The notes beneath the pieces were generated by a model. That model searched no databases. It worked only from the letters and a program-made list of their open reading frames with translations, and was not told the DNA's origin. From Bifidobacterium sp. ESL0784 (GTDB taxonomy: Bacteria > Actinomycetota > Actinomycetes > Actinomycetales > Bifidobacteriaceae), in the NCBI RefSeq assembly GCF_029433295.1, contig NZ_JAQTHV010000002.1:1-64000 (forward strand): 64,000 nt of DNA. Reading direction: 5' to 3'. The translations under genes were made by a program, and so were the position numbers. Shown here piece by piece: positions 1 to 8,597 of this stretch (its first letter is position 1; every line of letters starts with the position of its first letter).

Positions 1-1115
1 GCTTGCGGGGAGCACTCCGCGAACCTGATTTCGCAGCAGCCATACTTGGGATCATCCCCGCGCTTGCGGGGAGCACTCCGCGAACCTGATTTCGCAGCAG
101 CCATACTTGGGATCATCCCCGCGCTTGCGGGGAGCACTATTGTTTCGGGGGGGATGATGGTGATTTGAACGAGGATCATCCCCGCGCTTGCGGGGAGCAC
201 TGCAAGCGACGTGATTTGCAGCCAACCATAAGGGGATCATCCCCGCGCTTGCGGGGAGCACCACGAAAGGCCCCGAGAACCAAGCTCCAATCGAGGATCA
301 TCCCCGCGCTTGCGGGGAGCACGCTTTCGCCGTGCTGCTCAATACGGTATTGCCGGGATCATCCCCGCGCTTGCGGGGAGCACAGATTGCGAAAAATTTC
401 GAGACGAAGGGTACGGGGATCATCCCCGCGCTTGCGGGGAGCACAGCACGCGAAGCCCACCGGGGAAGATGTCGAGGGGATCATCCCCGCGCTTGCGGGG
501 AGCACCGCGACAGATCGCAGGAAGGCGCTCGCAAGGCGGGATCATCCCCGCGCTTGCGGGGAGCACTGGGGAAGTCAGGCGTTCGACCTGATACCCACAG
601 GATCATCCCCGCGCTTGCGGGGAGCACGTGATGTCGACGCCGATGCGCTGCCAGATCCGGGGATCATCCCCGCGCTTGCGGGGAGCACGCGCCGGTACGG
701 CCGGGAAGCCACGCGGCGAAAGGATCATCCCCGCGCTTGCGGGGAGCACTTTCTTAAGCGATATCGAGTTCGCCCGCGATGGGGATCATCCCCGCGCTTG
801 CGGGGAGCACTCATCCTCATGCATGGTTTGGCTCCCACTCCACGGATCATCCCCGCGCTTGCGGGGAGCACGCTTTTACGAAGCTTTGTGCGAAACCCAT
901 AGCGGGATCATCCCCGCGCTTGCGGGGAGCACTTGATTCTGTCGAAAAGAAGGCAGAAGAACAGGGGATCATCCCCGCGCTTGCGGGGAGCACCAGTGGG
1001 AAAACTACCGAACCGACTACTACACGGGATCATCCCCGCGCTTGCGGGGAGCACCTTTAGGGACGTGTGAGTGGATTCTGCGAGGTGGGATCATCCCCGC
1101 GCTTGCGGGGAGCAC
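1..1115 (-). CRISPR. Type I-E-like CRISPR array, 18 complete repeats plus one cut by the window edge
   Basis: A 28-bp repeat (plus strand begins GGATCATCCCCGCGC and ends GGGGAGCAC) recurs at 49, 110, 173, 234, 295, 356, 417, 478, 539, 600, 661, 722, 783, 844, 905, 966, 1027 and 1088. A 15-bp piece of one more repeat lies at 1-15. Spacers are 33 bp, except the third (138-172), which is 35 bp. The first two spacers (16-48 and 77-109) are identical. The reverse complement starts GTGCTCCCCGC and ends GATGATCC, the orientation of type I-E crRNAs with the 3' repeat part forming the 5' handle, so the array is probably transcribed leftwards from the AT-rich leader at 1116-1237. All complete repeats look identical. 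The array continues beyond the left edge. No cas gene is present in the window. Confidence 0.98.
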
Positions 1116-1237
1116 AGTTGCAAAAAGCCATGATAGCAACAATCGAAAATCCTGCAATATGGATTTTCATTTACTTTATACTTTCTCTATTAAAAATTCA
1201 ATCAAAAAACGATAGAGATAAAACTATCAACAGCAGA
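1116..1237 (-). promoter_or_regulatory. CRISPR leader
   Basis: This AT-rich stretch separates the last repeat from the 3' end of copA and is the only AT-rich block flanking the visible end of the array. On the minus strand it offers a -35-like TTGATT (1200-1205) and a -10-like TATAAA (1175-1180) with a 19-bp spacer, about 60 bp before the first repeat. An 8-bp inverted repeat, GAAAATCC (1145-1152) and GGATTTTC (1161-1168), sits 30-53 bp from the first repeat. New spacers would enter at the 1115 end if this assignment is right. Confidence 0.7.
1211..1228 (-). terminator. Weak intrinsic terminator after copA
   Basis: On the minus strand GATAG and CTATC form a 5-bp stem with an 8-base loop, followed at once by GTTTTTTG. 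It lies 10 bp beyond the copA stop codon. The stem is short, so read-through into the CRISPR leader and array is plausible. Confidence 0.4.
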
Positions 1238-1411
1238 TCACGCCGCATACTTGGCGGGGTCGGCGGCGAAGGACTTGGCGCAGTTGTCGCTGCAGAAATA
1301 GTAGGTCTTGCCGTTGTATTCCTGGCTGCCGGCGGCGGTCTTCGGGTCGATCATCATGCCACAGACCGGGTCCTTGACGGTGCTGGCGCTGTCGCTCATA
1401 TTCATTTTCAT
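1238..1411 (-). CDS. Possible internally initiated YHS peptide within copA
   Basis: An in-frame ATG at 1411 (residue 798 of CopA) is preceded by AAGGA (1422-1418) with a 6-base spacer, a better Shine-Dalgarno arrangement than chance would usually give inside a gene. Starting here gives a 57-residue protein, [10 protein letters not shown]..., made only of the YHS domain (Cys pairs in DPVCGM and FCSDNC). Stand-alone YHS proteins exist in other bacteria as metal-binding partners of copper pumps. Whether this start is used is unknown; the long linker just before it would be consistent with a fused pair of once separate genes. Confidence 0.35.
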   Translation of the reverse strand: MKMNMSDSASTVKDPVCGMMIDPKTAAGSQEYNGKTYYFCSDNCAKSFAADPAKYAA

Positions 1412-3802
1412 TGTGGTTCCTTCTTTCGCTTTCGCGGGTTGGTTGTTCTTGTTGTGCGGCGTATCCGAAGATGCGTCAACAGATTTCGTGGTCACCTTGC
1501 GACCGTCGAACGACAAGGCGGGAATGGAAGTGGAATTGGCCGAAACCGAGGAATCAGCCGAAGCCGACGAATGCGACGAAGTTTGGGGAGCAATCTCAGG
1601 CTGTGAACCTGCAGAAGATCCAACTTTTGAACTTCCATCATTATCGGCAGTGCCTTTGAGCTCGACGTGACGTTCGCGCAGCTTGAACGAGAAGTGGCGA
1701 GGTTTGACGGCGGCCGGGTTGAAGCTGCGCAGACGGTTCGCATTCAGCACCACGGAAAGCGAGGAGAACGCCATCGCAGCACCGGCGATCATCGGGTTCA
1801 ACATGATGTGCCAAATCGGGTAAAGAATGCCGGCGGCGATCGGGATGCCAATGCCATTGTAACCGAAGGCAAAGCCGAGGTTTTGCTTGATATTGCGCAT
1901 GGCCGCACGCGACAGGTCGATGGCCGTCACCAAACCGGTGAGGCTGCCGGAAACCAAGGTGATGTCGGAGGATTCGATGGCCACATCGGTGCCAGTTCCG
2001 ATGGCGAAGCCGACGTCCGCGGCCGCGAGCGCCGGAGCATCGTTGATGCCGTCTCCGACCATGCCGACCATGTGACCCTCGTTCTGCAAACGTACGATTT
2101 CCTCGGCCTTGCGTTCCGGACGAACGCCGGCGATGACGCGGTCGACACCCACTTCGTTGGCCATGGCTGAGGCAGTCGTCTTGTTGTCACCGGTGAGCAT
2201 GACCACCTGCAGACCACGTTCATGCAAGGAGGCAATGGCCTTGGCCGAATCCGGCTTAACGGTGTCGGCGACGGCGAGAACGGCGACCAACTTGCCATCC
2301 ACTGCAGCCAGAATCGGCGTCTTGCCTTTCTTGGCATAGTCCTTGAACATGGTTTCGATGTTGCGGGATATCGACGTATCGATGTTGCGATTTTTCATCA
2401 AATCAGCATTGCCGACGATGACATCATGGCCAGAGACCTTCGCTACTACCCCACTGCCGGGAACAGCTTCGAACGAATCGGCCTTCGGCACTTCCAGCTT
2501 GCGCTGCTCAGCGCCTTTGACGATGGCTTGGGCAAGCGGATGCTCGGAAACCTGTTCGGCTCCGGCAATCAGCTCAAGCACATTATCTTGGGTTTCCTTG
2601 CTCGTTTTATCATCCACCCAACCGAAGTCGGTGAGCTCAGGCTTGCCACGGGTGATGGTGCCGGTTTTGTCGAGCACGACGGTATCGATGTCGCGTGCAG
2701 TCTGAAGCGCTTCGGCGGAACGGATAAGCACACCGTACCGCGCGGCCTTGCCGGTGGAAATCGTCACCGAAAGCGGGGTGGCGATACCCAGTGCGCACGG
2801 ACAAGCGATGACCAGAACTGCTACGGCCGATACCAGCCCATACAACCCCTGCGGCGCAGGACCGAAGACCCACCAGATGACAAACGTCCAGATGGCAATC
2901 AAAATGACGCCCGGCACGAAGTAGCCGGAAATCTTGTCGGCAAGCTTCTGAATCGGGGCCTTCGAAGTCTGGGCGGTACGCACCAGCTTGATGATCTGCG
3001 CGAGCACCGTGTCACGCCCGACCTTGGTGGCACGATATTGCAGCGTCCCATTGCCATTGATGGTTGCGCCGGTAACAGTATCCCCTTCGCCTTTGGCAAC
3101 CGGAATGGATTCGCCGGTGATCATGGATTCATCAATGGAAGTCTGGCCAGAAATGACCTTGCCGTCCACTGGCAGCTGCTCTCCTGGCTTGATGACGACG
3201 ATATCACCTACCTGAACCTGGTCAGCATTGATATCAAATTCCTTGCCGTCACGTACAACATGCGCGGTTTTCGGCGTGAGATTGATCAACGCACGAATCG
3301 ACTCGCCAGTGCCGAGACGCGCATGGGCCTCCAAAAGTTGGCCCAGCAGCATCAAAGTGATAATCGTACCGACGGATTCGAAATATGGCTCCCGCGCACT
3401 GGCTGGCAGGATTCCCGGAGCCACAGTGACCACGACGCTATACGTATAGGAAGCCGCAGTTCCGAGCGCCACCAGCGAATTCATTTCTGGAGCACGATGA
3501 ATCAGCGCCAGCCAGCCGGTGCGATGAATCGGCCATCCGGAATAGAACATGACCGGAGTGATGAACACGAACTCAACCCACGGATTAGTGAAGAAGTCAA
3601 TAATCCCCATCGGAATGAATGCCTTGAGCCACATGTGAAACATGGCGAAAACGAACACCGGAATCGTCAGCACTGCAGCGACGATAAGCCGGCGGTCCAG
3701 TGCCTTGATCTCGGCCTTGCGCACCGCGTCCGGGTCATCTTCCTGACCTTGCCCGCTGCCTACGACAGGCTGCGTCACCGACTGTTTACTGACTTGACTC
3801 AT
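1238..3802 (-). CDS. copA: Copper-translocating P1B-type ATPase with C-terminal YHS domain
   Basis: The 854-residue protein pumps copper (probably Cu+) out of the cytosol across the membrane. It shows TGES (about 229-232, actuator), the ion-site CPC motif (334-336, in [10 protein letters not shown]), DKTGT (378-382, phosphorylated Asp), an SEHP motif and [10 protein letters not shown] in the nucleotide and phosphorylation domains. It lacks the usual N-terminal heavy-metal-associated domain. A Ser/Ala/Asn-rich linker (about 735-797) ends in a YHS metal-binding domain (DPVCGM ... YFCSDNC, 810-850). The cupredoxin gene lies 162 bp upstream on the same strand, and csoR with its operator lies beyond that. 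Co-transcription with the cupredoxin gene under copper control is likely. Lead or zinc transport cannot be excluded, but CPC plus CsoR favours copper. Confidence 0.93.
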   Translation of the reverse strand: MSQVSKQSVTQPVVGSGQGQEDDPDAVRKAEIKALDRRLIVAAVLTIPVFVFAMFHMWLKAFIPMGIIDFFTNPWVEFVFITPVMFYSGWPIHRTGWLALIHRAPEMNSLVALGTAASYTYSVVVTVAPGILPASAREPYFESVGTIITLMLLGQLLEAHARLGTGESIRALINLTPKTAHVVRDGKEFDINADQVQVGDIVVIKPGEQLPVDGKVISGQTSIDESMITGESIPVAKGEGDTVTGATINGNGTLQYRATKVGRDTVLAQIIKLVRTAQTSKAPIQKLADKISGYFVPGVILIAIWTFVIWWVFGPAPQGLYGLVSAVAVLVIACPCALGIATPLSVTISTGKAARYGVLIRSAEALQTARDIDTVVLDKTGTITRGKPELTDFGWVDDKTSKETQDNVLELIAGAEQVSEHPLAQAIVKGAEQRKLEVPKADSFEAVPGSGVVAKVSGHDVIVGNADLMKNRNIDTSISRNIETMFKDYAKKGKTPILAAVDGKLVAVLAVADTVKPDSAKAIASLHERGLQVVMLTGDNKTTASAMANEVGVDRVIAGVRPERKAEEIVRLQNEGHMVGMVGDGINDAPALAAADVGFAIGTGTDVAIESSDITLVSGSLTGLVTAIDLSRAAMRNIKQNLGFAFGYNGIGIPIAAGILYPIWHIMLNPMIAGAAMAFSSLSVVLNANRLRSFNPAAVKPRHFSFKLRERHVELKGTADNDGSSKVGSSAGSQPEIAPQTSSHSSASADSSVSANSTSIPALSFDGRKVTTKSVDASSDTPHNKNNQPAKAKEGTTMKMNMSDSASTVKDPVCGMMIDPKTAAGSQEYNGKTYYFCSDNCAKSFAADPAKYAA

Positions 3803-3964
3803 TGGTTGCTCCGTATCATTCCCGCGCCGTTCGCCGTTTTAGGCTTGTTTGTTTCGGACTCGGTCTTAAACCCTTGTTGAATAGGATTCAGTCATTCGCC
3901 TATCTGGCGTTTTGTATTTATTGGCGTTATCAATACATTCGCGGATTTATTGGATTCGACGAAC

Positions 3965-4369
3965 TCAGCCCTTGCTTTTCGCACCCTTCGGCAACACATG
4001 GACCATACCGTGCAGCATGTTCATACCGCAGGCGTATGGGAGGTCGCCAGGCTTGGTCGGCGTAAATTCGACATCGGTGGTCTTGAACGGCGGCAGCGTC
4101 TGGTCAATGCCAAGGTCGCTGAAAATGACATGGGATGAGCATTCGCCGTCTTCCTGCCGATCGAATTGCAGACGAACCGGAGAACCGGCCTCCACATCGA
4201 TTTCGGCTGGCGTATAGCCGCCCTTAACGACGATATGCGCCGTTTGCAATGCACCTTCACGGCTGGCCTGTGCTGCTTTTCGAGGCGCAAAGAAGTACCA
4301 GATAATGGCGACGCTTACCACGAGCGCCACCAGAATCACTGCAATATTGCCAACCATGTTTCCCCACAT
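3965..4369 (-). CDS. Membrane-anchored cupredoxin-like copper-binding protein
   Basis: The 134-residue protein has one N-terminal membrane segment (about 8-27) and then a cupredoxin-fold domain of the EfeO/plastocyanin-like type. Likely copper ligands are His80 (SSHVIF), Cys114 (YACGMNM), His120 and Met118 or Met122. It probably binds or hands over copper at the outer face of the membrane. The gene starts 63 bp from a CsoR-type operator and lies just upstream of copA on the same strand, so it is likely the first gene of the copper efflux operon. The exact partner and direction of copper transfer are inferred. Confidence 0.8.
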   Translation of the reverse strand: MWGNMVGNIAVILVALVVSVAIIWYFFAPRKAAQASREGALQTAHIVVKGGYTPAEIDVEAGSPVRLQFDRQEDGECSSHVIFSDLGIDQTLPPFKTTDVEFTPTKPGDLPYACGMNMLHGMVHVLPKGAKSKG

Positions 4370-4431
4370 TCCGCCGTCGAAATCATTTCTGGCAGCTTCG
4401 ATGTATCTATTCGCTGTAACTGGAACTCACC

Positions 4432-4448
4432 ATACCCCCCTAGGGTAT
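4432..4448. promoter_or_regulatory. CsoR-type copper operator
   Basis: The sequence ATACCCCCCTAGGGTAT is an inverted repeat (ATACCC ... GGGTAT) with the G/C-tract centre typical of CsoR operators. It lies between the divergent cupredoxin (start 4369) and csoR (start 4523) genes, so one site could repress both when copper is low. Confidence 0.75.
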
Positions 4449-4522
4449 ATAATGTCAATAATTCAGCTCAGCACACAACGAATAAGACACGGCGGTGATA
4501 CCTGCCCGGTAAGAAGGAAACG

Positions 4523-4915
4523 ATGACCGAAAAACACGCAACACACAGCGACGAAGATACCATCGAGTCGGTAAACAACGACGAAAATTCCGCCAAGCAA
4601 ACAGCCGAGAGCGGGACCTGCGAAAACTGCGCCCACGTCGGCTATGTCCACGACAAGAAGAAACTGGTCACCCGCCTGCGCCGCATCGAAGGACAGGTGC
4701 GGGCCATTACTGCAATGGTCGAGAACGACACCTATTGCATCGATATCTTGACCCAGATCGCCGCATCGAACAGCGCACTGAAATCCGTGGCGCTTCTGCT
4801 GCTCGGTGACCATCTCAACAGCTGTGTGGCCACGGCCGCGGCCAAAGGCGGGCCGGTGGCCGACGAAAAGATGGACGAGGCCATCGCGGCCATCACACGA
4901 TTGGTGAAATCCTGA
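4523..4915 (+). CDS. csoR: Copper-sensing repressor CsoR
   Basis: The 130-residue protein belongs to the CsoR/RcnR family of all-helical repressors that leave DNA when they bind Cu(I). The family's Cys-His-Cys copper site is visible as Cys72 (TYCIDI), His97 and Cys101 (DHLNSC). The core helix LVTRLRRIEGQVRAI (48-62) is typical. A polar N-terminal stretch of about 30 residues and a Cys pair (CENC, 33-36) precede the domain. AAGGA lies just before the ATG. The gene diverges from the cupredoxin-copA pair across a CsoR-type operator, so it probably controls both and itself. Confidence 0.92.
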   Translation: MTEKHATHSDEDTIESVNNDENSAKQTAESGTCENCAHVGYVHDKKKLVTRLRRIEGQVRAITAMVENDTYCIDILTQIAASNSALKSVALLLLGDHLNSCVATAAAKGGPVADEKMDEAIAAITRLVKS

Positions 4916-5011
4916 TTTGCCAATCCTCAAATGGACACAAAGGTACGAGACGTATCGCCAAACCGTAGCCATCCGCGCAAAAACAAGCAGCAATCTCAAC
5001 CAATAGAAAAT

Positions 5012-5046
5012 GTCCTGATTCCTCCATCAGGTAAAGGAATCAGGAC
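5012..5046 (-). terminator. Terminator of the nucleoside operon
   Basis: A perfect 11-bp inverted repeat (GTCCTGATTCC at 5012-5022, GGAATCAGGAC at 5036-5046) lies 90 bp beyond the MFS stop codon. On the minus strand it is followed by ATTTTCTATTG. It could also stop rightward transcription from csoR. Confidence 0.65.
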
Positions 5047-5134
5047 ACGTTGTTATTTAAGCCTGCCGGCGTTCGCCGACCAGCTAAGCGGTTCCGCCGA
5101 GACGAAGCCCACGCTTACGCAGCAGCGGAAACAA

Positions 5135-6580
5135 TCACTTCTTACTGTCTGCGCGGGAGTGGCTGTAGATCATCTTCATCGAGCAGACGAAGATGATAAG
5201 CGCGCCGAAGATGACCAGGCCACCGATGAGGAACACATTGGCGTAGGAAGACGCAGCGCCGGCGGGGGTTCCCGCGATGCTGCCACCACCCATGGAGGTC
5301 TTGGCCATCATCTGCCCGAAGAGCGCCACACCGATGGAGCCGGTGATGGCCTGGACCAGGTCGTTGAAGCCGAGCGCACGTCCGGATTCCTCGGGTTCCA
5401 CCGTCAACGTCGCGGTATCGACGATCGGCTGGTAGAAGAACGAGGTGCCGAAGTAGTAAAGGCACGGCGCCACGGCGAGCGCCCAGACCTTGCCGGCGGG
5501 GATCAGGAACGCGATAGCAATCAGGCCGCCGCCCATGCAGACAAGGGCGAGGATGATCGAGGCCTTGCGGCCGATGCGCTGGATGATCGGACCTGCGGCA
5601 AAGCCCATAATGGCGGCGAGGATGATCGACCAGACCAGCAGGTTGGAGACCTTGGAGGAGTCGATGCCGTAGACGTTCATGCCGATGTTGTTGACACCGG
5701 CGTTCAGGGTGTAGCTGAAGAAGTAGCCGACGAAGATGACGGTCATGGTCACGGCGAAGGCCGGGTTGGTGAGCATCTTGGGGGTGATGAACGGCTTCTT
5801 GGCCTTGTTGATGTAAATCACGAACGCCACGAGCGTGAGGATGCAGGCAGTGCCCCAGCCCCAGTTCATATCGGTGAAGAACATGGTCACGGCACCTGCG
5901 AACAAGCCGATGAGCGTGAAGCCGACACCGTCGATGTGGGCGCCCTTCGCATGCTGGTCAGGAAGGTTCTTAGCCAAGGCGGGCAAGAAGAGGACTGCGA
6001 CGATGCCGATGCCGAAGAGCCAACGCCAATCGATGAGGGTCATGTAACCGGCGAGGAAGACGCCCAGCGCGGCGGCGATGCGGAAGACGGCCACGAACAC
6101 GCCGTACCAGATCACGCGCTTGCGCTTTTCGACGTATTTGGAGACCAGCACCAGGAAGATGGAGCCGGAGACCTGCCAGCCGATGGACTGCAAAACACGG
6201 GCCGCGATGACGATCCAGATGCTGTAGGTGCCGAAGCAGCCCAGCACGGAGCCCAGAATGAAGACGATGGTGCCCAGGCAGACCATCTTCTTCAGGGAGA
6301 CGAAATCACCCAACGAACCATAGATAACGCTTACGATACCTAGGACGATACCCGGGATCGAGGTGATCAGCGGCGCGAGCCCCGGCTGGCCGAGCTGTTT
6401 GCCGATGTTGACATAGACCATACCGAACGCCTGCTGTTGCAGCACGCCCAACGTGAACAGGGCCAGAATGACCGGGATGGCAACCTTGGCCATCTTGTTC
6501 ATTTTCTCGAACTCCGGGGTCCCTTCCTCAGGAACCGGTATTCCGTTGCTCTGATCTTCTTTGACTGCTGTTTCAGTCAT
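5135..6580 (-). CDS. MFS transporter, DHA2-like; possible nucleoside or base carrier
   Basis: The 481-residue protein is a membrane carrier of the major facilitator superfamily. Its length fits the 14-helix DHA2 (EmrB/QacA-like) group, and the loop GSLGDFVSLKKM after helix 2 is the family A motif. It starts with a polar N-terminus of about 30 residues before the first helix. It is the last gene of a minus-strand run with nucleoside hydrolase (33 bp upstream), ribokinase and an ECF importer. This context suggests movement of a nucleoside, base or ribose derivative, or export of an unused product. The family alone would more often suggest drug export. AAGGAAAG precedes the ATG. Confidence 0.75.
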   Translation of the reverse strand: MTETAVKEDQSNGIPVPEEGTPEFEKMNKMAKVAIPVILALFTLGVLQQQAFGMVYVNIGKQLGQPGLAPLITSIPGIVLGIVSVIYGSLGDFVSLKKMVCLGTIVFILGSVLGCFGTYSIWIVIAARVLQSIGWQVSGSIFLVLVSKYVEKRKRVIWYGVFVAVFRIAAALGVFLAGYMTLIDWRWLFGIGIVAVLFLPALAKNLPDQHAKGAHIDGVGFTLIGLFAGAVTMFFTDMNWGWGTACILTLVAFVIYINKAKKPFITPKMLTNPAFAVTMTVIFVGYFFSYTLNAGVNNIGMNVYGIDSSKVSNLLVWSIILAAIMGFAAGPIIQRIGRKASIILALVCMGGGLIAIAFLIPAGKVWALAVAPCLYYFGTSFFYQPIVDTATLTVEPEESGRALGFNDLVQAITGSIGVALFGQMMAKTSMGGGSIAGTPAGAASSYANVFLIGGLVIFGALIIFVCSMKMIYSHSRADSKK

Positions 6581-6612
6581 GTACTTTCCTTTCCCTTCGA
6601 AAAGTATGTTGT

Positions 6613-7554
6613 TTATTTTTGTTCACGTTCAACGGATGCGATCCGCTCAACGAAACGTGTACGGAACCGGTCAACGTCCACGTCCACGCAGACACTGACA
6701 TTGCGGTTGCTGCTGATGATGCCGTCGTAGTCGACCACGGTGGCACCGAGGGTCAGAGGACTGGAGATCTCCACGTCCACGAAGGCGTCGCGCATGGTGA
6801 AGAGGTCGGGTTCGACCATGGCCAGCGCGGCGGAAGGGTCATACATCTTGATACCGTTTTCGATATGGCCGCCGTCGTAGGAACGGAAAAGAGCGCCAAT
6901 CATTACACCGACCTCGCCGGTTTCTTCCATACGCTCCAGATCGTCGACCACCAAGTGCGCCTTGCGTCCGATATCAAGCCCCACCATGGTGATGGGCAAG
7001 CCGGAACGGAAGACCATCTTGGCAGCCTCCGGGTCGACAGAGACGTTGAACTCGCCGTAGACACCGATATTGCCTCGGCTGGTCGAGCCGCCCATCATCA
7101 CGATGCGTTCGACGTGTTCCTTGACTTCCGGGAACGTGGCGAAGAGCAACGCGATGTTGGTCAACGGACCAAGCGTGAGGATGGTGACCGGCTCCTCGCT
7201 TTCCATCAGTACGCGACGCTCTTCCAAAACCGCGTTGTTGGCGGTCAGAAGCGAGGTGTCGGGTTCGGGGAAATCGAACATGCCCATGCCGCCCTTGCCG
7301 TGCGCTTCAGTGGCGAAGCGGTTCTCGCGCATCAAAGGCGCGACGGCACCCTTGGCGACGGGAATCCTGCGACCGAGGAAGGTCAGCAGTTTCAGGGCGT
7401 TGTTGGTGGTGTGGCCGATGCCGACATTGCCCGAAACCGAGGCGATGAGCTTGATATCGACGCTGGGCTCGTCCACCAGAAGGGTGATGGCGGCGGCGTC
7501 GTCGATGCCGGGGTCGGTATCGATGATCAATGGTTTTGGTTTTTGGGTATTCAT
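6613..7554 (-). CDS. Inosine-uridine-type nucleoside hydrolase
   Basis: The 313-residue enzyme cleaves the N-glycosidic bond of nucleosides to give ribose and a free base. The calcium-binding signature DTDPGIDD is at 12-19; NV in SGNVG (43-44), His85 (EAHGKGG), LTLGPLTNIA (127-136) and GEFN (167-170) are all family positions. Where most members have His-Asp before Pro near residue 240, this one has Tyr238-Asp239-Pro, so the usual catalytic His is missing while the calcium-binding Asp is kept. The start lies 3 bp after the ribokinase stop and GGAGGA sits in the end of that gene, so the two are translationally linked. Purine or pyrimidine preference cannot be read from the sequence. Confidence 0.88.
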   Translation of the reverse strand: MNTQKPKPLIIDTDPGIDDAAAITLLVDEPSVDIKLIASVSGNVGIGHTTNNALKLLTFLGRRIPVAKGAVAPLMRENRFATEAHGKGGMGMFDFPEPDTSLLTANNAVLEERRVLMESEEPVTILTLGPLTNIALLFATFPEVKEHVERIVMMGGSTSRGNIGVYGEFNVSVDPEAAKMVFRSGLPITMVGLDIGRKAHLVVDDLERMEETGEVGVMIGALFRSYDGGHIENGIKMYDPSAALAMVEPDLFTMRDAFVDVEISSPLTLGATVVDYDGIISSNRNVSVCVDVDVDRFRTRFVERIASVEREQK

Positions 7555-7557
7555 GTG

Positions 7558-8472
7558 TTATTCCTCCGTTGAAATAATCGGTGAAGATTGGAAGTTGTCG
7601 ACCTCGTCGGCCAACGGTATTGAAGGAGCCGCACCCTTACGGGAGACCGCAATCGCTGCGGCCCTTGAGGCCCGATCAAGACTTGTGGCGATATCCTCAC
7701 CGGCCACCATATTGGCCAGGACATAGCCGGTGAAGGTGTCCCCTGCGGCGGTGGTATCGACCACGGGCACACGGTAGGCTCGCTGACGCACACGCTGCGT
7801 TCCCTTTGCGTAGCCCGAGCCCCACGACCCCGAGGTGAGGATGGTAGCGGCATTCGGGAACTTCTCGCACATCGCATCCAGCAAGATTTCCGGCGTACCG
7901 GACTCGCCGGTAATCGCCTCGGCCTCGCCACCATTGAGGATGAAGCAATCGACCAGACTCAGGTCGACCTCATCCAAAAGCTCGTCGGCCGGAGACGGGT
8001 TCATGGCCACCTTCATGCCTCGCCGATGCGCCTGCTCGACGATATAGCCCAAAAGGTTGGTCTCGTTCTGGACGAGAAGCCAGTCCCCCTTGTCGAATTT
8101 GGAAAGCACTTCATCGACGAAATCCTTCGTAAAGGCGCGATTGGCACCACTATAGAGGACGATACAGTTGTCGCCATCGTGGTTGCGCTGGATAATCGCG
8201 TTGCCGGTGCGTTCCTTCTTGCTGACCTCCACCTCGCTGGTATCAACCCCAGCCTGGTCAAGCAGATCACGTAGGAACACGCCGTCCTCGCCGATCATGC
8301 CGGCATGCCTGATTGCGGCACCTGCCTTGCCTGCGGCTATGGACTGGTTGAGCCCTTTACCGCCCGGATACTGATTCAAGCCGCTTGAAGTGATTGTCTG
8401 TCCTTTGGTGACAAAATCGACGACATCATAGACAAAATCGATGTTCAATGAACCGAAATTCAGAATTTTCAT
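7558..8472 (-). CDS. rbsK: Ribokinase-family (PfkB) sugar kinase
   Basis: The 304-residue cytoplasmic kinase probably phosphorylates the ribose released by the adjacent nucleoside hydrolase. It shows the PfkB signature 1 (GGKGLNQSIAAGKAG, about 38-52) and signature 2 with the catalytic Asp (DTTAAGDTF, about 238-246). The ATG at 8472 was chosen because AAGGGG lies about 10 bases upstream; an in-frame ATG at 8481 would be only 1-2 bases from that site. The gene sits 125 bp after the ECF ATPase. Other PfkB substrates, such as a nucleoside, are possible. Confidence 0.87.
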   Translation of the reverse strand: MKILNFGSLNIDFVYDVVDFVTKGQTITSSGLNQYPGGKGLNQSIAAGKAGAAIRHAGMIGEDGVFLRDLLDQAGVDTSEVEVSKKERTGNAIIQRNHDGDNCIVLYSGANRAFTKDFVDEVLSKFDKGDWLLVQNETNLLGYIVEQAHRRGMKVAMNPSPADELLDEVDLSLVDCFILNGGEAEAITGESGTPEILLDAMCEKFPNAATILTSGSWGSGYAKGTQRVRQRAYRVPVVDTTAAGDTFTGYVLANMVAGEDIATSLDRASRAAAIAVSRKGAAPSIPLADEVDNFQSSPIISTEE

Positions 8473-8540
8473 TGAATTCATTCCCCTTGTTGTTTTTCTG
8501 GGTCATGGCCGATTGCCACCATGGCCGACTCTTTCATACT

Positions 8541-8576
8541 TGATATGGATATTGGATATGGATATGGATTATTAGA
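8541..8576. repeat. Short GGATAT tandem repeat
   Basis: GATATGGATATTGGATATGG and its continuation hold four close copies of GGATAT between the ECF ATPase stop and the ribokinase start. No function is visible; slipped-strand variation would not change a reading frame here. Confidence 0.5.
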
Positions 8577-8597
8577 TATTCTTGATTTTCAACGGCT

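Noticed and set aside
165..1060. Several long open frames with repeated SSPRLRGA / IIPALAGST peptides
   Set aside because: They are translations of the CRISPR repeats in different frames, not proteins.
1238..4915. cas genes on the leader side of the array
   Set aside because: This stretch encodes only copper-resistance proteins; no Cas1, Cas2, Cas3 or Cascade motifs were seen here or elsewhere in the window.
4931..6343. 470-codon plus-strand open frame
   Set aside because: It is antisense to the MFS gene, its product is a low-complexity Asp/Glu/His/Gly-rich chain, and it has no ribosome binding site. Such frames are common opposite high-GC genes.
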